This document shows, piece by piece, positions 10,407 through 22,114 of a stretch of DNA of 64,000 nt. Location of the stretch: NCBI GenBank assembly GCA_036365515.1, contig CM070876.1, forward strand, positions 131,466,394 through 131,530,393. Direction: 5' to 3'. The stretch is from Torymus aiolomorphi. Its lineage: Eukaryota; Arthropoda; Insecta; Hymenoptera; Torymidae. The notes beneath the pieces are model-generated. The model searched no databases. It saw only the letters and a list, made by a program, of their open reading frames with translations, and was not told the DNA's origin. How positions within the stretch are numbered: position 1 is the stretch's first letter; each line of letters starts with the position of its first letter. The position numbers and the translations under genes are program-made.

Positions 10407-10581
10407 CTCTATACAATTTCCAATAAAAGAAGAACCCATACATTATTGCTAAATGATACTTGATCATTAAAATATATTGTTTTACAGTTTGCTTATTAAA
10501 TGCAGCAATACATTAAAAACAATATTATATTCATAACATATAGCCTTTTACTAACTGTAAGCTCTATTTTAATGATTAAAT

Positions 10582-13500
10582 ACCCTGGTAGAAATTGTAA
10601 CCAACCGTACGCCATCCGTTCGCCAAATCGCAAGGATTTGGCCAACCATTTAACCAACAGTTAGCGATAAATACCGCTTATTTCGTCACGGAATCACCCT
10701 TGCGCTTGGTCAATGAATGCTTAATATTAAAAATCTTAAATAAGAATCGTTTACACAACTTATTATTTAAATAAAACTCTCAAAATTTGTATTATTCATA
10801 GAATAATCAAAACCCACATATTAATAGTATTTTTCTTCAAATAAATATGATTAAATCGGTAACGGGTATAGTTTTGTTTGTTCAAATTGAGGTTAGGGTG
10901 TGTTAATGTCAACGAATATAGACGCATATAGAAGCGTACTTCAGATGGGGGGCGAGGACGAAAAAAAAATTAGTTCCGCCTTGACCGATTGGTGGCGCTA
11001 GCATTGACTTTGTGTGCTTTTGTTCTGCGAATCGCGGCTGGCGGCTCGGAGGCTCGCGCGCGCGCGCCGTTCGCGGCACGCTGGCACACGCCGTTCACGG
11101 TGATCCGAGCGCAGGGACCGTAAAGCATGACTGCATGATGATTTGCAACTTGAAATGTTATAAAACTTTTTTATAAATAACAATTTAATAATGATGAAAT
11201 AAAATTTAATATATACAAATCAATTATATCAAATATTATTAAAAGTTAATAAACTCTTACAATTATTTGATTAAAAAAATAATAATTGAAAGAAATAAAA
11301 AAGATATAAATTGTTATACAAGCAAATAAATAGTAATAATTAGTTATGTAGTCATATTATATGTATAGTTATTTAACTTGATATATCATATCACTTTTCG
11401 ACTGTATGCAACCATTGTATTAATTATCGTATTCACTGTTAATTAATATATTGTGTATCAAGGGTGTAACGTTGGATTTAGCAGACCGAGTATTTATAAG
11501 TACAAGTCGAACGCAAGTTAGCACGAGCCTATAAGGTAAGTGCGTTTCGCAAGCCGCACACAAATCCTGCAAACTCGCGATATAAAGAAGCCCACTAGCC
11601 CTTGGGTAAACATGATATTATGTTTTCTGACAGTTTATAATCTTCGAGATTTTCGTTCTTAAAAATTAACGGTTTTTCAACACAGATCACTAGGGCCTAT
11701 TGCCCCTATATAGGTACTCAATTTATTTATCATAATCAATGTATAAATAAAGGTTTGAGAAGAAAGGCGAGGGGGTATTATATCAGACAACTAAATTGTC
11801 AGATGGGTGATTTTAAAGAAATATTAATAAAAAAATTAGAATACTTTATCATAAGAATGGTTAATTTTCCGAATGTCGAAATAGTACATTTCGATACGAG
11901 TGCATCAGGTGATTATTTAGCTCAAATAACGCGTTTTTCGCATGAGCGAAGCGAGTGAGAAAAGTCACATGAGCTACAAGTCTTATTACGCAGTAGTTTC
12001 GAACCGTATTTTATACCACGAGAGCCGAATAATTATATTAAAGTTATGATTTTGAGTCTACACTGGTATAAAATGTTTAAAGCTTAGTATATAAAAATTA
12101 AAAAAAAATTGGCAAGAAGACCATAATATTCTCATTAAATTATTTTAATATTATATATGATATCAATATTTCCAATACCATTTCCACCTAACGATTAAAC
12201 TGTATAGAAAATGTAGTGATAATCGTTTGTATAGAAAATGTAGTGCATCGTTTAACACAGCGTGCGAGAAATCGAACTCCTCGCACGGAGTTTCAAAAAA
12301 TCTTTTTTTGAACTCTCACTTCTCGCACGTCGTGTCAAAAAATACGGTTCGACACTTGTGTGAGAAGTTGATTTTCTCCTCGTGTGACCTTTTCACCCTC
12401 GCTTCGCTCGGGTGCAAACAGTCACACGAGGGGAAAATCAAATCCTCGCACTAGTATCGAAATGTACTATTCTTTAATCTGATTGTTTAATTTAAATGAA
12501 CTACAAAAACATATACAAATAGTGACCGCGCAAAATCGTGAACTACAATTTACAACAAAAGATAAAACAAAATTATGAACTACAGTATTGTCTTCATGCA
12601 TGTTACTACAACTAATCGTTATTAATTTGAAGTTTAAATATATAGTCGTAAATTATACTAGTAAGTTAACTACTTACAAATTATCCGAACAAAGTATTAT
12701 AATCTAAATTATTTATGAAACGTAAAATATGGCTTATAATGAGTGAAAAACGATAATGATACGTATGATGATAGCGCCCACATCCCACGATCTACAGTAT
12801 TTTTTGCAGGGTGACTTCACCAATATCCGAACAGACACCAGTTAAGGAACATTTTCTTTAAATATATGAAAATATCAATCTTTCTATGTATTGTTTATCT
12901 AATATGACGATAATTTTCGAATCTTTTAAAATTTTGATTTCATTTTACATAAAGATACTTCATAAAAGAAATTGTTAAGAATAAAATCATAAAAAATCGC
13001 CGCTATTGAGTGTTTATTCACTGGCGAAGTATTCATTCACTGGCGAAACGTATTTAGATACTCAGATCGCGTGTTCATTTACTGATTTTTAGGAGATATT
13101 TACAGATTTCTTATAAACAAAATTTCTACTTTTATTCTTTATCTAAAATTTTGTCACTGACGTAAAGTTTGAAGTTTTTAAAATATTAATTAAAAAAGAT
13201 TTTTGCTTTTAATCGATTTTTAATTCTCTTAACTAAATAACAAAAATAGAAATTTCCTTATTCGTTCATTCACTGGTGAAGTCACGCTATAAACGTCTCC
13301 TTGGAATTTAATACAATAAACTCTGGCTCAATAAATAAATAAATAAAATATAAAACATAAATATTGAAAGAAAATTCTAAATACATAAAAAGTGACATTA
13401 TATTTTTGATAATTCTACTTAAATAATTTTATGGAATAAATATTGTAATTATGAAGTGGACATTACAATTATCGAATTGGCAATTAAAATTTTTATACTA

Positions 13501-13920
13501 TTAAATATAGTCATATCAAATACACAAACTTTTCTTATATGAAGATCTAGGATTTATAAATAATTGATGATGCAGGAATGAAAGAAGTGGAAAATTTCTA
13601 TGAAGCAAAATGAAATTGAAAGTGAATAACTAGTATTTTACTTTAATTGAAAATAATCATAAAAATTATAATTAGAAATCATGCTTTGCATTAATAAATA
13701 GTCATTAAACATCACCTTTTATGGTATCACATAAATTAATGTTCTGTAACAAAATATACATATATTTATTTCTTAGCAACAGACAACACAATAAGCGTAA
13801 CATCTTGCTGAAATTTGATCATGAAACAAAGATTTATATATCCTTTTTGTAAAAAAAAAATAGTGTGTTTTGCTTTATCGGCAAGTAATAAAAATATTAT
13901 TTTAATTTAGCAAGTTCTTT
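10582..13920. other. non-coding AT-rich region between A1 and the P-like gene
   Basis: Starts with ACCCTGGTAGAAA, the same end motif as at 26441 and (inverted) 30652. It also shares GACGCATATAGAAGCGTA near 10920 with 27155, so its first ~360 bp is a diverged relative of the palindrome's inner segment. A GC-rich patch lies at 11030-11130. Apart from the MITE at 11879 I see no gene. Confidence 0.6.
11879..12473. mobile_element. MITE-like foldback element
   Basis: Ends are inverted: AATAGTACATTTCGATAC at the left and GTATCGAAATGTACTATT at the right. The interior has further inverted pieces around GAGCGAAGCGAG and CTCGCTTCGCTCG. Short ORFs inside are not credible. Confidence 0.7.
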
Positions 13921-16900
13921 TTATTCATGACTCAATTTCTGCAATTTAGCATTAGATTTGTTACTAGCAAAATGTCTTTTCCTTGAAATTTTAGCGTCCC
14001 GCAAATCATGATTGATCCATTTTACTTTATTAAAAATATGAACTCTAACGAAAAACGCTATTGCAGCCTCACGATGCGATTTACAAGGTTCATCAGTAAT
14101 CCAAAACTCTGCATGATATTCGAGAACTTTAGATGTGATTTTATCAATTAAAACTTTACTAATTTCTATGTTATAACTTACTTCAGAAAATAATGCATCA
14201 AAAGTTTCAATAGCTGTTATAATGATTCCGTAAAAATCGTCAGAAGGAACACAAAGATTTCCAAGTTCATTATTTACATTAAATACTTTATACGCTTTAA
14301 AAAAAAAATTAATAGATCATCATTAGTTTGAATATTACAGTTAACTCTAGTGAAAGAAGCTTTACAGTCAGAACAATTAAATTTTGAGATACATTTCATC
14401 GCTACGTATCCAGCAACATACTTCATTGCTCCCCGTAAAGGAGTAGACGAATCTTGTAGATTATGTGAATTTGACAATACACTATCCATTTTATCATAAC
14501 TTTCTGATAAAAAGCTCCTAGTTGTATTACTCAAATTCTCACTCCTTTCATTTAATGAATCAGATACTTCTTGAAATTCACCATCATCATCACCTACAAC
14601 TGTGTCTGAATCAGACATATTTTCCACATAAGTATCTTCATTTTCATCGAAATGAAGAGATTCATTTACTCCATCGAACGAAATTTCACTGCAAGCGTCT
14701 TCAATATCATCGTTAGCTAATTCATTATTTTGACTACTTGCATTTACTTCGATGATACTGTTGTCTTTTGCAAGGAAATTACTATTAATACAATCCGCAT
14801 TAATATTTTCATCAAACGCGTGCACAGAATTGGTTCTGTTTTCTAACGATTCTTGTAATTCAACATTTTTACTTTTCATACAAATTGCTAGTAACGCTAG
14901 TGTTCCATCAGGTTCGCAATTTGTTAATTTGGATGAAGACGTTAAATTTGCAGTAATGCTATACTGCAAATTATGCCTTACTTGCATTGCGGTTGGATTT
15001 TGATTGTGACCAGAGCGACTTCTTAAAACAGAAAATAAATTTTCTAATGGATCTTGATTTAAACGCGTCGTTAACAAATACACTCCATCATTTGCTGCCA
15101 TATCTTCCCATTGTAAAAGTATACTCTTAACCGTCAAATAAAACCGTCAAAGCATGGGGGATTACCGTTTTTATCAACGCATTTCCACTTTTCGATCCAA
15201 ATCAAGGACTCTTTCAAATACTGTACTACTTGAGGATTTAATTTTGATAAAGGACGACGCAAAGGATTACCATCTCGAGAACTTCTACTATTTAAACAAT
15301 CAAAAAGGTCGTTTACTTTTTTAATAAAATTTGCTGTTTCTATACAATCTGGATGAGTCAAAGGTTGCTCTGGTGCGACCGCACCTGCTAGTAACGCTGA
15401 GGAAACACTTTTACTAAAAATTTGAGCTGCAAGACTAACGTTCATTAGTTGAAAAGAATTTGGATCTAGATGTCTGTCTGTTAGTTTAGGGGCAGATTTA
15501 GTTGGTAGATCTTTTTCACGATTTCTTAATTTCCGAATCGCGTCCCATGAAACAGATTTTTCATTTATTTCAAATTGACGTTTACGAAAAGTGTTACGCA
15601 GGCATTTAAGTAAATGGGGAGCATCGAAGTTAAAGAAAATTTTACGATTATGTCGTTCAATAAATGACTCGCTTTTTGTTATACCCAATTTTTTTCTGGC
15701 CGATTGATTTAGCGATCCTTGATCGCATACCATTGATTTTAATATAAAACCGGCGTCTTCAACGTAATCTATAACATCTAAAATGATTTTATGCAATAAT
15801 TTTCCATTTACACTGTTATAGGGAACATAATAGCAAATAGGCTGTCTCCAATCATTCTGCCTACCTCGCAACATAAAAACTAAAACATGATTACCATGAT
15901 TTTTATTGCGACCATGCTTTCCCATATCAGTGTAACCTTCAATCAAATCTTTTTTTGGGTTGTAATCTAACCACGATTTTATACTTATTTCATCCCACAT
16001 TAATACACACTCGCGTTCTTTTTGAGTCATTGTACTTGATTTTATTTTCAATAATTCTAATAACTTAGCGTTATTTCCGGGACTCAAATCAAGTTCGTTA
16101 ATCCATCGCCTTATTAAACTAATACAGGGCAAAGCAAACTTCTTTTGGTCACGCAAATAACAATAAGCTTTTGGAGACTTATAAAATAAATTCATAGCAA
16201 TCCATTTGCATTTTAAAAAAATTTAATACATTAGTATTAAGCTTTAAGTACTCATCATAAAAAGAAACTGCTTCCTTAGATCTTTCAATTTTACGCTCAA
16301 GATTCATAATTTTTTTATTTCTATTTCGAATGTTTTTAGAAAGTTGTTTATTTCTATTTTGAATGTTTTTAGCTTTTTGTTCATACGTTACATTTTTTGC
16401 TTTTACTTGTTTAATCACATGTTGTGCTTTTTTACATTGCTTATCTTTTTGGTTTAACTGTCGTTGTAAATTCTTAATTTCATCTTGCAATTTTTGAAGT
16501 GAAGTTTCATAAGTTTTAATTTTATCAACAGCATTTGTGGATTTTTCGGTAGAGTCACAATCAAAATTCAATTGGCTTTGCATTCCTGAACAAGATGACT
16601 CTTCTGTATCAAAGATTTGTGGCATGTTAAAACTAGTTTCTATTAAAAAAGGAGTTTCTAAATCAATAGCTCGTCGCTTCCCGGTTAAAAGGCGTTATTT
16701 AAAAATCGGCTTGAAAAAGGCTTTATTTGGAAATCGACCTGAAGAAGGCGTTATCTTGTAATCAATCTGAAAAAGGCGTTATATAGAAATCGTCCTGAAA
16801 AAGACGTTATCTAGAAATCGGCCTGAAAAAGGCGTTATCTCGGAATGAACCTGAAGAAGGCGTTATCTCGCGCGTAAATTTTTTTTACTCTAATTTAAGT

Positions 16901-17213
16901 TGGCAACACTGTCAACATTTTCTTTATTTAATTTCAGAAATATGTTATATGATAATAGTGTACAATTTTTTAAGTTAACTATACAAATGCGGGGCGATAG
17001 AAAAATTAATATTTGTTTTTTTTTTATTAACGATTTTTTTATACAATACTATATTGATTTTGTAATAAATATATAATAAATATTTGTAATAACCAATATT
17101 ATATAATTTTTTTTTAAACACAGCTCCCAAACAGATTTTTTCTACTACTTCTTTATACCATAAAGGAACGGAAAGTACTCGTGTACAATCCAAAACGACA
17201 TCCCTTTTCTCGA

Positions 17214-18580
17214 CATTGGGAATAAGAAAAGGTTTTCTCTTAATTCCAGAAACAAATGCTAAAAAATTGCCCTTTTTCAAATGCTAACGATTTCCCTTAA
17301 AAGTTACGTGAGTTTGAAGGTATGTTTAAGATACACCAAAAATGTTAAAAAGCGGTAAAAGCAATATCTCTAAACTCATGTAACTTTTAAGCACGTGTAA
17401 ATTACCGTACGAGCCGAATGCGAGGCTGGCAAACATGTGCTTTGGATGGCCCTCTTTATCCCTGTGTTGCGTATATTATTTTTCACCATACCCGGGCCAA
17501 TCGAGCGTCAAGCTTCGCGCGTGCATAATTTCCTTCTTTATGCACGCGTAGCGTACACACTATTTTTTCTCACAAGTTACGGAATTACATTACGCAACGA
17601 GTGCGCAAAATAGGTCATTCCCGCACGAGTCGAGTTTGTCGCGCGAGCACAGCACGGGCGATATATAAAAGAGACGAGTGCGGGTGATCTATTGCGCACG
17701 TGTGACGTATACTATTTCTCCTAACGAGCTGCGCAGAGTTCGATTTTGCACACTTATAGTTCTGAAATAATTATTTTCGATACAAGTGCGAAAAAGTGAT
17801 TTTTCCTCGTGTGGACGTTTGCGCCCTAGCGAAGCGGGGGGGAAAAGGCCATACAAGGACAAAATTACTTTCTCACTCGTGTATTGAACACTATTTTTTG
17901 ACACGACGCGTGAGAAGCTTGATTTAGGGCATGCTTTTTTATTAGAGCGTGTACGAAATGGAGCGTTACGCACGGAGTGTTAAAAAGTTCGTTTCCGAAC
18001 GGCAACGCGTTCGGAATAGTATATTACACAACAAGGGAGGTAAAGAGTTGGCCAGTCCAGAGCAGGTGTAAATTGCCAGGCGAGCCGAAGGCGAGGGTGG
18101 CAAACACGTGCTCTGGGGTGGCCCTCTTTACCCACATGTTGTGTATACGATTTTTCATCATACCCGAGCCGAAAATACCACATTCGCGTTTCGGAGCCGG
18201 GAGCGAAAGTGGTACTTTCAGCCAGGGTATGGTGAAAAAACGAACTTTCCGCACGCCGTGGGGTATATATTTCTTTACACTTTGTTTATTGGAATAATTA
18301 TATTAATAAAATTGGGAATAAGAAAAGGTTTTTTTCTTAATTCCAGAAGCAAATGCTAAAAATTACCCTTTTCCAAATGCTAGCCAATTCGGCAGGAAAA
18401 ATAATACAAAAATAAAAAAAAGAGATTTAAACTCGAATTAAACTAGAAAGCGAGATCTTTAATTTGCTTCTTATTATTCCTTTAAAAGTTACGTGAGTTT
18501 GAAGATATGTTTAAGATACACCAAAAATGTTAAAAAGCGGTAAAAGCGATATCTCCAAACTCATATAACTTTACAAGAAA
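17214..18580. repeat. secondary insertion with flanking direct duplication
   Basis: 17214-17395 and 18312-18580 share GGGAATAAGAAAAGGTTTT and AAAAGTTACGTGAGTTTGAA blocks. Between them lie sequences with GAGCCGAAGGCGAGGGTGGC and an AATAGTATATTAC end motif, also found in the insertion at 32453-32672. This is a non-autonomous repeat family nested within the larger element. Confidence 0.6.
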
Positions 18581-18636
18581 TTAACATTTTTTATTTTTAC
18601 AAAAAAGTAAATGAAAGCTCTCGCTATCTAGTTTAA

Positions 18637-18785
18637 CCTTTAGAGGACGGGGATTTGGGTTTACTGTTTTCTCTCACTTTTCTATAGAAATCGAGTTTTT
18701 GTGATGTCTCACATCTCAAAACTAACACATGTAAAGGGTCGATCATGGGCATGGCCCGTATAGGGGCCATCCCGTCCTCTAAAGG
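18637..18785. mobile_element. 149-bp piggyBac-type MITE (TTAA)
   Basis: Flanked by TTAA at 18633-18636 and 18786-18789. Inverted ends are CCTTTAGAGGACGGG and CCCGTCCTCTAAAGG. TTAA duplication is the hallmark of piggyBac-type transposition. It has no coding capacity. Confidence 0.88.
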
Positions 18786-18846
18786 TTAATTATCTTTTTT
18801 GCCTTAAAAACAAGAGCTACTTATTTGTAGATTTACTCATATATAT

Positions 18847-18922
18847 ATGTGTGTGTGTGTGTGTACGTGCGTGCGTGCGTGCGTGCGTGCGTGCGTGTGC
18901 GCGTGTGTGTGTGTGTGTGTGT
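18847..18922. repeat. GT/GTGC microsatellite
   Basis: Alternating purine-pyrimidine run (GT)n, (GCGT)n, (GT)n, about 75 bp. It lies next to the right inverted repeat of the 2.6-kb element. Confidence 0.95.
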
Positions 18923-19789
18923 TATAAAATCAATATAGTATTGTATAAAAAAATCGTTAATAAAAAAAAAACAAATATTAATTTTACTATCGCCCCACAT
19001 TTGTATAGTTAACTTAAAAAATTGTACACTATTATCATATAACATATTTCTGAAATTAAATAAAGAAAATGTTGACAGTGTTGCCAACTTAAATTAGAGT
19101 AAAAAAAATTTACGCGCGAGATAACGCCTTCTTCAGGTTCATTCCGAGATAACGCCTTCTTCAGGTCGATTTCTAGATAACGTCTTTTTCAGGACGATTT
19201 CTAGATAACGCCTTTTTCAGATTGATTACAAGATAACGCCTTCTTCAGGTCGATTTCCAAATAACGCCTTTTTCAGGCCGATTTTTAAATAATGCCTTTT
19301 AACCGGGAAGCGACGAGCTGATCTCTCTTGACATGTAATAGGAGGAAGATCAATTTCGGAGCCATCATGTTCCTTAACTTCGTCGGAATCATTCAAATCA
19401 GTAGCTGAAGCCTTTTGAATAGGTATAGCAATATCTTTTAATCTCTTCATACCAGAACCGATTACAAAATCATCAGCAGTAAAATGGTCACTACAAAGTC
19501 GCTTGTTTTCCATTTGGTTGGAATCCAAATCAATAAGTGTGTAATTGCCTGAGTGAAGAATCCAATCTAGTTGTCTATGTAAATAAAATATATAATTGAT
19601 AGAACGAAAGTGCAAATCATAGTCATAACTTTAAGAAAATTTTGAATATTATAGTTGGGCAGCAGAGCGTCCAAGTCGGACGGCAGTTTCGAGTCTGCGC
19701 AGTAGAGACTGTCGCGGATTGGGCGCTCGCGCTGCGCGCCGTAGCGCGCGCGTTCAAATGATGGGTGCATTTAAGCTAGACTCGGGTGT

Positions 19790-21610
19790 TACGTAGACGT
19801 GTAATACAAGGCAAAACAATTATTTAAATAATTCTTAACACCAAGTAGGCGGGGGATGCGAGTTCCACGCGTATACGTGAGTGCGTAAGACGTGCATACA
19901 AGGCAAAATACTTATGTAAATAATTCTTAATCCCAAGTAATCGGGGCATGCGAGTTCCACGCGTATACGGGAGCGCGTTAGACGTACATGCAAGGCAAAA
20001 TAATTATGTAAATAACTCTTAACCCTAAGTAGGCGGGGGATGCGAGTTCCACGCGTATACGGGAGCGCGTCCGACGGTCATACAAGGCAAAATAATTATG
20101 TAAATAATTCTTAACCCCAAGTAGGCGGGGGATGCGAGTTCCACACGTATACTGGTATAAGGCAGACGTGTATTATACATGGCAAAAGAATTATTTAAAT
20201 AATTCTTAACCCGAAGTAGAGGGGGGGGGGTGCGAGCTCCACGTGTATACGGGAGCGCGACAGCGTGCATACAAGGCAAAATAATTATGTAAATAATTCT
20301 TAACCCCAAGTAGGCGGAAGGTGCAAGTTCCACGCGAATATGGGAGCATCCCCCACCTACTAGGGGTTGAGGATTATTTAAATAATTATTTTGCCTTGTA
20401 TGCACGTCTGACGCGCTCCCGTATACGTGGAACTCGCATTTCCTGCCTACTTGAGGTTAAGAATTATTTACATAATTATTTTGCCATGTATACACGACTG
20501 CGTTATTCCAGTATACGCGAGGAACTCGTATCCCCCGCCTACTTGGGGTTAAGAGTTATTTACATAAGTATTTTGCCTTGTATGCACGTCTTACGCTCTC
20601 ACGTATACGCGTGTAACTCGCATCTCCCGCCAACTTGGGGTTAAGAATTATTTACATAATTATTTTTCCATGTATACACTGCCTTATTCCAGTATACGCG
20701 AGGAACTCGCATCCCCCGCCTACTTGGGGTTTATAATTGTTTAAATAATTGCCTTTCTTATTGTTGCACATCTATGTAATTCCCTTATATGCGTGGACCT
20801 CATATCCCCACCCTACTTGGGTTTAAAATTTTTTTTAATAATTGTTTTGCTTATTGATGCACGTCTACGTAATTTCCTAATATGGGCGAACCTTGCGTCC
20901 CCCGGCTACTTGGGTTTAAAATTCTTTAAATAGTAACTGTCTTGCTTATTGTGGCACGTCACGTGATTCCCTAATATATGAGGACCTCGCGTCCCCCGGT
21001 TGCTTGGGTTTATAATTGTTTAAATAATTGTCTTTCTTATTGTTGCACATCTATGTAATTCCCTAATATGCGTGGACCTCATATCCCCCGCCTACTTGCG
21101 TTTAAAATTTGTTTAAATAATTGTCTTGCTTATTGTTGCACGTCAACGTAATTCCCTAATATGCATGAACCTCCTGTCACCCGGCTTCTTGGGTTTAAAA
21201 TTGTTTAAATAACTGTCTTGCTTATTGTTGCACGTCAACGTGATTCCCTAATATACGTGGACCTCGCGCCCCCCGGTTTCTTGGGTTTATAATTGTTTAA
21301 ATAATTGTCTTTCTTATTGTTGCACATCTATGTAATTCCCTTATATGGACCTCATATTCCCAGCCTACTTGAGTTTAAAATTTGTTTAAATAATTGTCTT
21401 GCTTATTGTTACACGTCAACGTAATTCCTAATATGCATGGACCTCGCGTCACCCGGCTTCTTGGCTTTAAAATTGTTTAAATAACTGTCTTGCTTATTGT
21501 TGCACGTCAACGTGATTCCCTAATATATGTGAACCTCGCGTCCCCCGGCTTCTTGGGTCTATAATTGTTTGAATAATTGTCTTGCTTATTGTTGCACGTC
21601 TACGTAATTT
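19790..21610. repeat. ~93-bp satellite array with one orientation switch
   Basis: About six units run in one orientation from 19790 to about 20345 (GCAAAATAATTATGTAAATA, CCAAGTAGGCGGGGGATGCG, TATACGGGAGCGCG). About thirteen units in reverse orientation follow to 21610. The first reversed units are close copies and later ones increasingly diverge (TTATTGTTGCACATC, CTACTTGGGTTT). Spacing between equivalent words is 90-95 bp, later ones slightly shorter. Small ORFs across it are artefacts. Confidence 0.92.
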
Positions 21611-21759
21611 ATACTTTTCGTTACAGTAAAGTATCGATGCATTGTTTGTAGGGCCAGCAAGAAAATACTTTGTTGGAGGAGCGGAAAATAACGTACATTT
21701 GTAAATAAATGTAATAAAGTACGTTATTACTCTTTAAGGACGTTCTCTTGGTCGAAAGA

Positions 21760-22114
21760 TGTCGAACAATGTGATCAATCCTACCAGTCGATCTTATGGC
21801 GGTTCAATAAGGATGAACCTGTTCAAACTTATCGCCTGACCACTGTGACGTATCGATTGGCATGCTCGCCCTCTCTAGCCATACGCACACTCTTGAGACT
21901 AGCCGAAGATTATGGCAAAACTTATCCGATCGCAGCTGAAGCTGTTCGCTCAGAAATGTATTTTGATAATGTACTTTCTGGTGCACACTCTTTTGAAGAA
22001 GCTTTGCAAAAGCAAGATGAGTTAATTCAACTCTTTAAGCAAGGTCATCTCAATCTTCGTAAGTGGACTTCAAATAATGCTGAAGTTCTCTCTTTTCTAC
22101 CCTCGAATATGTTC
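21760..22114 (+). pseudogene. BEL reverse transcriptase fragment (palindrome copy)
   Basis: Encodes VTYRLACSPSLAIRTLLRL and the segment MYFDNVLSGAHSFEEALQ. The BEL RT active-site box is normally Tyr-x-Asp-Asp. Here it reads Y-F-D-N. It is a copy of 35223-35577 in opposite orientation. The codon that is a stop at 35442-35444 in the right arm is Leu here. Confidence 0.9.

Larger units (their letters stand above)
7298..10581 (+). repeat. long inverted repeat A, copy A1
   Basis: Begins with short reiterated ATCGCGCGAT-type units (to about 7410), then a region of repeated CATGTGGAT/CACGTGGAT words (7550-7795), then repeated gagtctcatg words, then about 2.7 kb of AT-rich DNA. A2 (22115-25760) and A3 (35222-31333) align with it throughout. 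A1 uniquely carries a 307-bp insertion at 8104 and a 41-bp hairpin at 9322. It lacks the mariner and TA MITE present in A2 and A3. Confidence 0.88.
16672..19315. mobile_element. 2.6-kb inverted-repeat transposon inside the P-like gene
   Basis: Both ends begin CGTCGCTTCCCGGTTAAAAG (right end inverted) and are flanked by AGCT, a possible 4-bp target duplication. The inverted repeats are about 395 bp. Their outer 200 bp is a tandem array of about seven ~29-bp units built on GATAACGCCTTTTTCAGG. Removing the element restores continuity of the P-like reading frame. No transposase is encoded, so it is non-autonomous. Its interior has been invaded by other small elements. Confidence 0.85.
13921..19615 (-). 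pseudogene. P-element-like (THAP9-type) transposase, frameshifted and interrupted
   Basis: Read on the - strand. 19582-19420 encodes the later part of a THAP DNA-binding domain (W, then C-SDHF, then AIP). After a 2.6-kb insertion (19315-16672) the frame continues to a coiled coil (16625-16200). The catalytic RNase H-like region follows (16195-15134), with LMWDEISIKSWL and MVCDQGSLN, then the C-terminal domain with LTTRLNQDPLENLF (15060 area), a Cys-x2-Cys (CSDCKASF) and a tail ending at TAA 13921-13923. Frameshifts lie near 16190, near 15135 and in the T/A run near 14300. The THAP start exon was not found. It would cut and paste a P-like element. Here it is inactive. Confidence 0.88.

Noticed and set aside
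20025..20644. ORFs of 107-126 codons on both strands
   Set aside because: They are translations of the satellite units.
19790..21610. Repeat array considered as a CRISPR array
   Set aside because: Whole ~93-bp units repeat with no unique spacers, and the context is eukaryotic.
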